Translations under genes and position numbers: made by a program
Shown here: positions 34,030-45,822 of the stretch, piece after piece
Numbering within the stretch: the first letter of the stretch is position 1
Layout: every line of letters begins with the position of its first letter
NCBI GenBank assembly: GCA_947685225.1
Contig: CANTUV010000015.1
Location: 9,548,001 to 9,612,000, forward strand
Reading direction: 5' to 3'
DNA length: 64,000 nt
From: Garcia nutans
Taxonomy: Eukaryota; Streptophyta; Magnoliopsida; Malpighiales; Euphorbiaceae
The notes under the pieces: model-generated
The model's database searches: none
The model's input: only the letters and a program-made list of their open reading frames with translations
What the model was told of the DNA's origin: nothing

Positions 34030-34689
34030 CTATATAGTGGAGCTTTGAACTAGGCAACCCGTAATTGAAGAAACTTCCTTGTAGTCTTCTTGAGTTACAT
34101 ATTGTTTTTGGAAATTCTTACTTGAAAAAGAGGGGTCTACTGTAATATTAAACTCTATATGTTCATCCCCTACTTTTAAAATGAGCTTGCCACCTTCTAC
34201 ATTGATTATGGCTCTTGCAATAACTAAGAAAGATCTCCCCAGGATCAATGAAATTTCTACATCCTCATTTATAACCAAGATCACAAAATTAGTAGGAATA
34301 TAGAAATTATCGACTTTGACATGAATATTCTCACAATTTCCAATGGGTACTTGGCTGAGCGATCTGCAAGTTGCAATGACATCTATTTAGGCCTCATTTT
34401 TATAAATCTTAATTTCCTAAAAATAGTAAAAGGTATTAGACTAATGCTAGCACCTAAAACACACAAAGTATTTTAGAAATTAATTTCACCAATTTTATAG
34501 GGAATAGAAAACTCCATTGATCCTTGAGTTTATAAGGGATCTTGTTTTGAATAAGATAATTGCACACTTCAGTAAGTGCAGTTTTAGCATCTTCCTTCAT
34601 CTTTTTCTTTAGGCATTGAGGAAAAGGAATAGGTAGCACATAGGGTTTAATCTCTTGCTTATCTGTTGCCTCCTCTTTCTCAACTCTAC
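34030..34689 (-). pseudogene. Athila-like gag-end/protease remnant
   Basis: Minus-strand translation gives EIKPYVLPIPFPQCLKKK, then ALTEVCNYLIQNKIPYKLKD, then LCVLGASISLIPFTIF, MSLQLADRSAKYPLEIV, and finally ISLILGRSFLVIARAIINVE to a stop near 34030. This follows the Athila aspartic-protease layout. The catalytic position, where the family has CDLGASI, reads CVLGASI, so the active-site aspartate is lost. Several stops are present. The upstream part of the same ORF is at 50578 onward, beyond the inserted LTR. Confidence 0.75.
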
Positions 34690-37600
34690 TATAACACCCA
34701 TAAATTTTAGATATTGTTAAATAATTAATTTGGAGGATAGTTAGTATGTTGGTGAAGAAAATGCAAGGTATGTACACGATATATATAGGATATATATATA
34801 TATATAATATAAATGATATACCCATAATGTATACTCGATGTTTGCATGAAATACACATTACATATATGTTATATATACTTTATATATATATATTACATAT
34901 ACATATACCTAAAATATATACAATATATAAATAAAATATAAATATTTATACATATATATTTATGTATGGGAAGATGAAAATTAATAAAGAAATAAAGAAA
35001 TAATAAAAGTAAATAAAGTAAAAAAGATAAAAGAAAATGCATGGTGGGGATTAAAAGATTAAAAATAAATAGATAAATAAATAAATAATTATATATAGTT
35101 GGGAAGAAGAAGAAAAATAAAATAAATAAATTAATTAAAATTAAATGAATTATGGATTGGAAAAGAGGAGGCCAAAAATATCTAATATTTTAATAATTAA
35201 ATATGTTGTAATTATATGAATTTGAGTGGGGCAAACTAGGAAATCAAAGTTTATAAAAAGCAATTCATAATCTTTTTCCATTAGAGGTGGCTAATTTTCT
35301 AAAGAAGAAAGATGGAAAGTGATTTTTCATTAAACACAAAAATTTTCACAAGTTTTCCAAGGGATTTAAGGTAGTTTTGAAGTTTAATCAAAGTTTAGGT
35401 AAGTTTTTATCACTTTAAGCTTTGTTTCTTTAATTTTTAAGGTTATGCTTGAATTGGATAGAAAAATAAAGTATGTTTTATTTGCTAAACTTGATAGAAA
35501 TGAAGTTAAAATAATGATTATATGGTGATTTGTTGATTAATTAGTTAAATTGGATATAATTGATGAAATAGGGTTTGGCAATGAATATGTATATTTAGGG
35601 TTTCTAATATGGATTATTATAATTATGCTAATGGATGAATTTAATGTTGTTTTAAAGTATATATTGTGATTTTATGGTTAAAAAATGAATATGAATAGGT
35701 TAGGTTGAAGTTAGGGTTATGGGTGTGCCATGTGGAAATAAGGTTTTGCATAAAAATGGATATAATTATTGGAATGAGCTATGTTGATATTATTTTGATA
35801 TGAAAGTAATGAATTTATGGTTAAATGTTGGAAATGAGTTATGTTGGATGAAGTTTGAGCAAAGTAGTAGGTGGTGAATTTAGAGTTTTCATGGAATTTT
35901 GATAAAAATTGTAGAAATAATGGTAATTTGACATACAATGAGTATCATGACTTTAAATAAATAATGTTGCATATTGTTGGATTATGTGTATGTAGGCTAA
36001 AGTGATAAATTTAGTGAAGTTTAAGGTTTGGCTTGAAAAAAGGAACATTGTTTGTACATATCCTAAAACTTGTGTTTTCTTCAAATGTGAGTTGGCATTA
36101 TGTGTGTAAAGTACTTGAAAATGTAGAAAATAATGTAGTCTATGCAATATGGCACAGTAATGTGATAGTGTTACATTGGGCATTTGCTCAATGTAAAATT
36201 AAGGTTTATATATGAAATGCATATATAAGATTTGTAAGATGAACTATTGTATAATGGATATATGGTTATTATGTACTTAAAAATGCAAAAACATGCTAAA
36301 AATGATTGGAAAAGATGAGAAAGGTAAAATTGTGATGAGCAATGTGAAGAATAATGTGAAAATAGCTAAAATGTAGAAATTATTAAACGAAATTGATAAT
36401 GTGCGTGAAAATTTGGAAATTGATTATGAAATAATAAGAGCATGAAAATGATATGTGAGAATGGGACCCATAATAATGTGACCCATGATAATGTGACCCA
36501 TGATTGTGTAATGTGATGTGTAATATATGTATGTTTGTGTAAATGTGAAAATTTGGAAAATTGATAAAATACAACAATAAGATGGAAAATGAGATATGTG
36601 ATTGAGAATATGAGAAATGGTTATGGAATAATTGGAAATGTGATGTAAAAGTGATCATAGAATGGTATGATCACTTGGAAATGAAAAATGGGTATGAAAT
36701 GTCAAAATTGAGTAAAGTGATGAAAAAGTGTTGAAAAATAAACAATGATGGGATCGATCATGTTAAAGTAATAAGGTATATGGAATGTGTGTTGTCTTAT
36801 AAAGTATCTTGTTCTAGAGAATTATTTTTAGTACTATTGATATGATTTGTCTTCAGAGTAGATGCTGGGTATCACCTATGATATGATATGCCTATGGGCT
36901 AGACGCTGGGTGTCACTATTGATAATGTTATTTGCCTTTGGGGCTAGACATAGAGGTATCAATAGGGGACAGATGCGACACTTAGATCCTCAGTGTCGCG
37001 ATAGGCCATAACAATATCTTTGGAACTATAATACTGTATAAGGATTATTTGGGCCAATGTGTGTGTGGTTGGATGTGATTTGTATATGTGTGAATATGTG
37101 TTTATTATGTGAACACTATGAGTTGCAAAATGAAAAATATTTATATAAAGAATGAATTGTCAATTAAATGTGGCTATATTAATAGTGCAAAACTCATTAT
37201 GAAGTTAAAGCATTTCAATGTATATATGTACATTGTACCACTAAGTTGTATGGCTTAGTGCAGTAGTGTAATATCCCAAAGTATGCCCTAGAAGTTTTGA
37301 TATTATTGATATAATTGTATTGAATGTATATGTTAAATTTTAAAGAGAAGAGAATTTTAAAGGGAAGTGTGTATGTTGTGTATATGAAAATATATACAAC
37401 ATATATACAAGTCAAATGTGTTGGTCAAAGGAAGAAGATATTTATTTTGTTATTTGTGAAATTACTAAAAAGGACAATAAGTGAAAGAGAATTAAAATTA
37501 TATAGAAGAGGGTGTGGAAGTAATTTTACTTTTAGATTGCTTGGTGGAGGTTTAAAGAGAAGAAAAGTTTGACTTTGTTTCTTCATTTTCTTTTCTTTTC

Positions 37601-38380
37601 CTTTGCTTGGCCGGCTCATCAAAGTCACAAGAGAGCAAGAGAAGTTTTTGAATTCTAAGAGCTAATTGAAAGAAGAATCAAGTGATTGAGTTGGAAATTT
37701 TGAAGTTTCATCAACTTTGGTAAGTTCTTTCTTGTTTTCTCTTGTTCATTTTGGAGTTATGTTTGAGTTTGAGGGATTAATGTTGATGATAGGAGTGTGT
37801 TTTGATTGTGTTGTGTTTAAGAGTGTTTGATTCATTTGATTTGTGGATTTTTGAGTTTGAATTGAAGAAAAGAGTAAGTTGATTGGAAGAGAAAGTGTTT
37901 GATTGTGTTTAGGGTTTGTGGTGATGATTATGATTTGTGATTGGTATATGTTTTGAGTTGTTTTAGTGTTTTTGCAAGTTTGTTATGATGTTTGGGTATG
38001 TTGAGCCAAGTTTGTTTGAAGAAGATTTTGGTGAAAGGAAGTGATTTGTTGGATTAAGTGTTGTTGTGGCCGGAATCTGTGTTCTTGGCCTGACACGCCC
38101 ATGAGCACGACCAGGATTTTGGGCGTGTCAATGGTTTTGTGTTTTTGATGGGTGACACGAGCAGTGACACGCCTATGTCACTGAGCGTGTCACAGCTTCT
38201 GTGTAGTAGTAGTATTTACACGTCCAGTGACACGCTCATGTCACTGAGCGTGTCATAGCTACTGTGTTGGTGAGGAATTGACACGGCCATGAACACGCCC
38301 ATGTTGTTGGACGTGTAAATGTTTCTGTGAGACAGAATGTATTACACGTTCAGTGACACGCCCGTGGTTCTGAGCGTGTC

Positions 38381-40961
38381 TGTAATATCCCAAAATGTAC
38401 CCTAGAAGTATTGGAGTAATTATTGTTATTATTGGATTAAGTGTATTTATTTTATTGGAAAGAGAGTTGAGGTTAGAGTAGTGTGTATATGTTGTATATA
38501 TTGTGATATACTTAACATATACAAATATTTGTTTGAAGGGTATAAAGGTAATTATTTTGAAATTGAGTTAGTGGATTAAGATGGGTGGATGGTGATGTTT
38601 GAGATTATTTTTATTTTTTATTTGTGTGGAGGAGAATGTTTTGAGGAGAGAGAGGGTTAATGTTTGACTTTTCTTTCTTTTCCTTTTCTTCCTTCTTCCT
38701 CTCTTCTCGTGTCTCTCATTTTCCTTTTCTTCTCCTTTCTTTGCTTTGGACGGCAGCAGCAAGAGAACAAGAGAGAGGGAGAGATTTGACCTTCCAAGCT
38801 CAAGATTGAAGAAGTTTTCAAGAGATCAAGGAGGAATTTAAGAGTTTTCTTCATTCTTGGTAAGTTTCCTCTTGATTCCCTTGTTTTCTTTGAGTTTGTG
38901 TTGTGGGTTTGGTGATTTATGGTTGTTGATATGGATATGTTTGAGTGTGTTGTGTTTAAGAGTGTTGGGTTTACTTGATCTTTGATTCTTGGGTTGGATT
39001 GAAGAAAAGAGTAAGATTGAAAGGAAGAATAAGTTTGTTGGTTAAGATTGAGTTGTGGTTGTGTTTAGAGTTTTTGATGATGTTGTGATTTGGTGTTGGA
39101 TGTGTATTTTGAGTTGTGTTGGTGTTTTTGCAAGGTTGTTATGGTTTTGGGTGTGTCTAGTTGAGTTTTGTTGAAGTGGAAGATGGTGGAAGATTGTTGT
39201 TTGTTGGTTGGATTGTTGTTTTGGCCGGAATCTGGGTTTTTGGCCTGACACGCCCAGGAGCATGTCCAGGTCTTTAGGCGTGTCAATTGTGTTGGATGGC
39301 AGTAGGTGTGACACGGCCATTAACACGCCCGTGTTAGTGAGCGTGTCATAGCTACTGTGACTTTGGGGAATTGACACGGCCAGGAACACGTTCATGATGT
39401 TGGACGTGTCGATACTTCTGAGAGACAGTAGGTATTACACGCCCGTGGTCCTGAACGTGTAAATGCTTCTGTGTTGTGGAGTTAGGGCACGGTCAGGGAC
39501 ACGCCCGTGTGGGTGAGCGTGTCCAGTTTAGAGTTTGCCCTAATTGATTCTTAGCCTTATGATCTTATGTGAGTTTCCTCATTGTTTTGAATTAGGTTGT
39601 GAAGAAGGTGAATTGCCTTAATTTTTTTGGTGAAGGACTTGTTAAGAGGAAGTGTTTAGAATTGTGTGGATTTCTTTTGAGGTAAGTACAAACCTTGCAT
39701 TATAACATACATTCATGTGATTTTGGAACTTATACATTTGAGTGTGAATGTACTAAGTAATTTCATTGTATTGTTGATATGTTTGAATAATGTTATGTTT
39801 TATACAATATGAACCTCATGAAATGTAATATGGTATATGTATGTATTATGAAAATGAAAGATGTGATGATAAGATGATGTGTAAAGCCATTGTGATTGGC
39901 TATATTGATTCAAATGAGGCATGTTTGCCTAGTTGATTGTGGAATGAGAAATGAATTGAGAAAAAGATTTATAAAGAGATATATGAAATGGTTGTGTGCC
40001 TAATATGTTTATTCAAATTTCAGAGTACTGGTTTTGGTGGCATGCCTATATAAAGGTAACAGTCTAGCCGGGTTGAGGATCTCTTCAATTGAATTGAATT
40101 GATGGTCCAAGAGACTGGGTCTGTTACACTAAATGAAATGTGAAAATGAAATTTATGAAAAGTAACAGTCTAGCCGGGTTGAGGATCTCCTCGATTAGTC
40201 GGGTTGATGGTCCAAGAGACTGGGTCTGTTACTAGTAACAGTCTAGCCGGGTTGAGGATCTCCTCATGTTAATGGGTTGATGGTCCAAGAGACTGGGTCT
40301 GTTACACTATCCATGGATAGAGATATGATATATATTGCCTACGGGCTTGATCATTGTGATTATAAACCAAAGCAGTAACTCTGAACTTTGAATATCATAT
40401 TAAATGCTTGTTGGGCCCATGTGTGTCTATGTTAAATGTGTGAGTAATGGATGACGATACAATTATTGAAATAATGAAATGTAACATCCATAAAATAAAG
40501 TGTATTGAGTATGATCTATATTGTTTGAATGTATGACATAGCATAATATCATTATAGTTTGTTCTACTGAGCTGTTGGCTCAGCGCGATTGTGGTTCATC
40601 GCGCAGGTGACAGGATTGAACCCGAGAGTTCCTCTAGACCTAGTGAGTCTAGGCGTTGAAGAGTTGATTTTTGGACTTAAAGATCAGAGAAGAGCTGCCA
40701 CTCATGTATATATTTTATATTTGTAACTTTTGATTTTGATGCAAATGTATTGGGAAACATTTGTTATATTTTCCGCTGCGTTTTAAATAAACTTTCTATC
40801 TATTTCGTTTTATAAACTCATTTAAAAGTTTTGAATTTGTTCATAGTATATAAGAGTCATGTCATGTGTGTTTTGTAACCGTGACATTTCTATATTTAGT
40901 ATACGTATATTACGATCGTATTAGCATGCTGTGTACGTATACGGGGTATAGGGGTGTTACA
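38381..40961 (+). repeat. Tekay 5' LTR
   Basis: TGTAATATCC to GGGTGTTACA. GGTAAGT sites at 38859-38865 and 39681-39687; GACACG palindrome array at 39244-39530; three tandem units at 40056-40305 (GTAACAGTCTAGCCGGGTTG to GACTGGGTCTGTTAC); hairpin at 40583-40604. Relative to the 3' LTR it lacks 12 bp (one agtgacacgccc module) near 39440. Confidence 0.95.
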
Positions 40962-40968
40962 ATTGTTT

Positions 40969-40981
40969 TGGTATCAGAGCC
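40969..40981 (+). other. Tekay primer-binding site (initiator tRNA-Met)
   Basis: TGGTATCAGAGCC, seven bases after the LTR end. Confidence 0.9.
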
Positions 40982-41130
40982 TAGGCTTGAGATTCTCAAC
41001 CTAGGTAAACTGTAAGAAAAAGGATATTTTGATTTTAAAAAGTTGGTTTTGAATAAAATATATATTTAGTGTTGGCGGTCTCTGATCTTTAATAAGGTGT
41101 ATTCTGCTATGTTTGCAGATATAGGTTGTA

Positions 41131-44100
41131 ATGGATCCTCATTCACGTCAGTTTGTTGAGGGAAGTGCAGAGAGTGTAGCTCCGAAAGAGAGTAGAGATG
41201 AGGTTAGAATTGATAGAGCCGGTGAGGCACCTGCTTCTGGGTCAGGGAGACCAGTTGGTGATGAGGTTCCACCAGCTTGGTTCAGGCATATGATGGAAGT
41301 GATGAGACAAACACCAATGCAACCACCGCCACCACCACCCCAGCCTCAGGTATCAGTGAGACAGTATGATAAGTTGAGGAAGTATGGGGCGGAAGATTTT
41401 TTAGGCACTATTGATCCAGCTGTAGCTGAGCAGTGGCTTGATAGAGTGCAGAGAGTGTTTATTCAGCTGCAAGCCACGCCTGAAGAAAAATTTGATTATG
41501 CTAGGTCATTATTACAGAAGGATGCATATGACTGGTGGAAAACAGTGCCTCACGCTATGGACGATCCACCTACCTTGTCTTATGCTGACTTTCTCAGAGA
41601 GTTTGAGCTGAAGTATACTCCTAGGGAGTATAAAGATGTTAAAAAGATGGAGTTTCTGAGTTTGAAACAAGACCACAGGACAGTAACAGAGTATGAGGTC
41701 GAGTTCATCAGATTGAGTCATTATGCTGGAGGTATTATATCTGATGAGATTGACAGATGCAGAAGGTTTGAGGAGGGATTGAGGCCCTCTATTTTGTGTC
41801 TTGTGGCTGGTTCCAGATACCAAGATTTCTCCCAGCTTGTTGCTGCAGCTAGGAGTGTAGAGAGAGCCCAGGGCATTGCAGCATCTGCTTCTGAGGAGGA
41901 GACTAGAGTGAGAAGGCCCCAGTTTGAGGCAGGGTCTTCATCTGTGAAGAGAGGTAGAGGCAGCTTTGTTCCTAGGACCAGTAGGAGTCAGAGGCCAGTT
42001 GGTAGGTCAGTGCAGTTTCAAAGACAGAGATCGAGACCTACGGTTTCAGTGACGAGTGCTCCGACTCCAACGGTTCAGAGGTTCACTCCACCTATATGTG
42101 CTCAGTGTGGGGGGTCACATAGAGGCGTTTGTTGGATGAGTAGGGGACCAGCTGTGTGCTTCAGATGCGGATCTGATCATTTCATTAGAGAATGTCCTGA
42201 GGTACAGGAGCAGAGGTCGGTGGATACTGCAGCTTCACGACCTAGTTTTAGCAGAGGAGGTAGAGGAGGCAGAAGTTTTAATAGAGGGGGTCGATCTGGG
42301 TTCAGTCAGAGAGGAGGCTCTTCATCTATGGACAGTAGACCAGATGAGGCTGGACCTTCCCAAAGAGTTTATGTGATGCAGAGGCAGCCAGATGCTTCAG
42401 CTGTTATTGCTGGTACATTTTCTTTATTTGGCATTTCAATACTTGCTTTAATTGATCCAGGATCTACTCATTCATACATAAGTGCATCCATTTTGCCTGT
42501 GACTGATTTGCATTCTGAGTCCCTAGGATTTGATGTCTTGGTGACAAATCCTTTAGGGCATAGTGTGGTTGTTAGTAAGGTGCACAAAGATAGTGCAGTT
42601 GTTGTGCAAGGAGAGGAATTTCCTGGTGATTTGATTGAGATGCCATTTAAAGAGTATGATTTGATTTTGGGCATGGACTGGTTGTCTAGACATGAAGCTA
42701 TGGTAGATTGTAAGAAGAAGTGTGTTACTTTGAGAACTAGTGATGATAGAATTGTGATGGTATCTAGCGAGCAGAGACAACTTGCATCCTTGTTGATCTC
42801 AGGTGTTTCAGCTAGGAAGCTGATTAGAAAAGGGTGTGATGCCTATCTCGCTCATGTTTTGGATACCAGGGTAGAGGGTTCTCAGTTTGATAGCATTCCC
42901 ACAGTAGCTGAGTTTCCAGATGTATTTCCAGAGGAGTTGCCTCCTGAGAGAGAGGTAGAGTTTGGTATTGATTTGTTGCCAGGTACCACTCCTATCTCTA
43001 TTACTCCTTATAGAATGGCACCTGTTGAATTGAGAGAGTTGAAGGTGCAGTTGTAGGAGTTGCTGGATAAAGGATTCATTCGCCCTAGTGTTTCGCCATG
43101 GGGAGCTCCTGTTTTGTTTGTAAAGAAGAAGGATGGTACTATGAGATTGTGTATCGATTATAGGCAATTGAATAAAGTGACTATCAAGAATAAATATCCT
43201 TTGCCTAGAATTGATGATCTCTTTGATCAAATGAAGGGAGCAGCAGTATTTTCCAAGATTGATTTGAGATCAGGGTACCATCAGTTGCGGGTCAGAGCTG
43301 AGGATGTGCCCAAGACAGCTTTTCGAACCAGGTATGGGCATTATGAGTTTCTAGTGATGCCTTTTGGGTTGACGAATGCACCTGCAGCTTTCATGGATTT
43401 GATGAATAGGGTGTTTAGGCCCTATCTGGATCAGTTTGTGGTAGTCTTCATTGATGATATTTTGGTGTATTCTCGTAATGAAGAAGAGCATGACAAGCAT
43501 CTGCGGATTGTATTGCAAATCTTGAGAGAGAAGCAATTGTATGCTAAGCTGTCAAAATGTGAGTTCTGGCTAGATCAAGTAACTTTCCTCGGTCATATAG
43601 TTTCAGCAGATGGCATTAGAGTTGATCCGAGTAAAGTTGAAGCTATTATGAATTGGAGTCCACCAAAGTCTGTGACTGAAGTTAGAAGTTTTCTGGGTTT
43701 GGCAGGCTATTATCGACGCTTTGTGAAAGGATTTTCTTTGATAGCTACTCCACTTACCAGATTACTTCGAAAAGGAGTTAGATTTGTGTGGACTGATCCG
43801 TGTCAAGCTAGTTTTGAGCAGTTGAAAGAGATGTTAACTCAAGCACCTGTTCTCACTTTACCTGTGGAAGATAAACCATATGTGATCTACAGTGATGCTT
43901 CACATAGTGGTTTGGGTTGTGTTTTGATGCAAGAGGGTAAAGTGATAGCTTATGCTTCTCGACAGTTGAAGCCACATGAGCTAAACTATCCAACCCATGA
44001 CTTGGAGTTAGCAGCCATTGTGTTTGCATTGAAGATTTGGCGACATTACTTGTATGGAGAGAAATGTTTTATTTACACTGATCACAAAAGTTTGAAATAT

Positions 44101-45777
44101 TTGGGGGTTCAGAAAGAGCTTAATCTTCGACAGAGACGGTGGTTGGAATTGATTAAAGACTACGATTGTTTGATTGATTATCATCCAGGTAAAGCGAATG
44201 TTGTTGCTGATGCCTTGAGTCGGAAGTCTTTAGCAGGTTTGACTGCTTATTCGCTCTCGTTGCTTGTTGAGTTGAGAGCGTTGCATGCTAGCTTTATATC
44301 TTGTGATGATGGTGCATTGTTGGCACAATTGCAGCTGAGACCAGTGTTGTTAGATCAGATTAAAGAGGCTCAATTGATTGATGAGAAAATTCAGAAGATT
44401 GTTTCAGATTGCCAAAAAGGGGAGAGCCGAGATTTTCTTGTGAAAAGTGATGGGAGCTTATGGTTTAAGAATAGACGGTGTGTGCAGGATGATATTAGTT
44501 TGAGAAGGATTATTTTAGAAGAAGCACATCAATCAGTTTTTGCTATGCATCCGGGCAGTACGAAGATGTATCATGATTTGAGACAGCATTACTGGTGGTC
44601 TGGTATGAAGAGAGACATTGCAGAGTTTGTATCCAAATGTCTCACATGTCAGAGGGTTAAAGCAGAGCATCAGGTCCCAACAGGGTTGCTTCAACCTTTA
44701 TCAGTGCCTGAGTGGAAATGGGAAAGAGTGACTATGGACTTTGTGTCTGGTTTACCATTGACACAGAGAAAACATGATGCCATTTGGGTGATTGTTGATA
44801 GGTTGACTAAGACAGCTCATTTTCTTCCGGTTCGGATGGATTATTCTCTTGAGAGATTGGCTGAGCTGTATATTAGTGAGATTGTGAAATTGCATGGAGT
44901 CCCAATTTCTTTAGTGTCTGATCGAGATCCGAGGTTCACATCGAGGTTTTGGAAGAGTTTGCAAGGTGCTTTGGGTTCTCGATTACACTTTAGCACTGCT
45001 TTCCATCCGCAGACAGATGGGCAGTCAGAGAGAGTGATACAAATCATCGAGGATATGTTGAGAAGCTGTGTCATTGATTTCTCTGGAAGTTGGGACAGAT
45101 TTTTGCCACTTGTAGAATTTGCCTACAACAACAGTCATCAATCCAGTATTGGTATGGCACCATTTGAGGCATTGTATGGAAGAAGGTGTAGAACACCTTT
45201 ATGTTGGAATGAGACTGGTGAAGGTAAGTTAATTGGTCCTGATTTGGTTAAAGAGACAGAAGATAAAGTGAAAATAATTCGAGATAGGTTGAAAACAGCT
45301 TCAGATCGGCAGAAATCTTATTCGAATTTGAAGAAGAGAGACATTGAGTATAATGTGGGAGATAAAGTATTTTTGAAAGTGTCTCCTTGGAAAAAGATTT
45401 TGAGATTTGGTCGAAGAGGGAAGCTGAGTCCTCGTTTCATTGGACCATATGAAGTATTGGAAAGATTGGGACCGGTTGCTTATCGGCTTGCTTTGCCACC
45501 AGAGTTAGACAGAATCCATAACGTCTTCCATGTTTCTATGTTGAGGAGGTACAGGTCAGACCCATCTCATGTGTTATCAGTGGAATCTATTGAGGTGAGT
45601 CCGGATCTGACTTTTGAAGAAGAACCGGTTGCTATCTTAGCATATGGGATGAAAGAGTTGAGACATAAGAAAGTGCCAATTGTGAAGGTTCTTTGGAAGA
45701 GTCATGGTAGAGAAGAATCAACTTGGGAGAATGAGCAAACGATGCTAGAACAATATCCTCAGTTGTTTCAGACTTGA
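41131..45777 (+). pseudogene. gag-pol: Tekay gag-pol polyprotein, one in-frame stop
   Basis: One frame of 1549 codons from ATG 41131 to TGA 45775, broken only by TAG at 43054-43056. Order: proline-rich N-terminus; retrotrans_gag domain (about residues 85-250, YDWWKTV and EFIRLSHYAGG); CCHC knuckle CFRCGSDHFIRECP near 42157; protease LIDPGSTHSYIS near 42450; RT from about 43080 (LCIDYRQLNKV, active site FIDDIL at 43447-43464); RNase H (YSDASHSGLGCVL); integrase zinc finger (about 44520-44660), then D (MDFVSGLP), D (LVSDRDPRF) and E (DGQSERVIQ); and a C-terminal GPY region and chromodomain-like segment (VLWKSHGREESTWENE) that would target heterochromatin. The stop falls between protease and RT. 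All catalytic residues are present. Confidence 0.95.
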
Positions 45778-45809
45778 TTTCAGGTAATTTCGAGGACGAA
45801 ATTTCTTTT

Positions 45810-45821
45810 AGAGGGGGAGAA
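45810..45821 (+). other. Tekay polypurine tract
   Basis: AGAGGGGGAGAA lies two bases before the 3' LTR start. The preceding GGTAATTTCGAGGACGAAAT phrase is typical of this clade. Confidence 0.85.
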
Positions 45822-45822
45822 T

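Noticed and set aside
39042..39395. 117-codon minus-strand frame, repeated at 46484-46837
   Set aside because: It lies inside both Tekay LTRs in antisense and is kept only because the LTRs are nearly identical; no domain.
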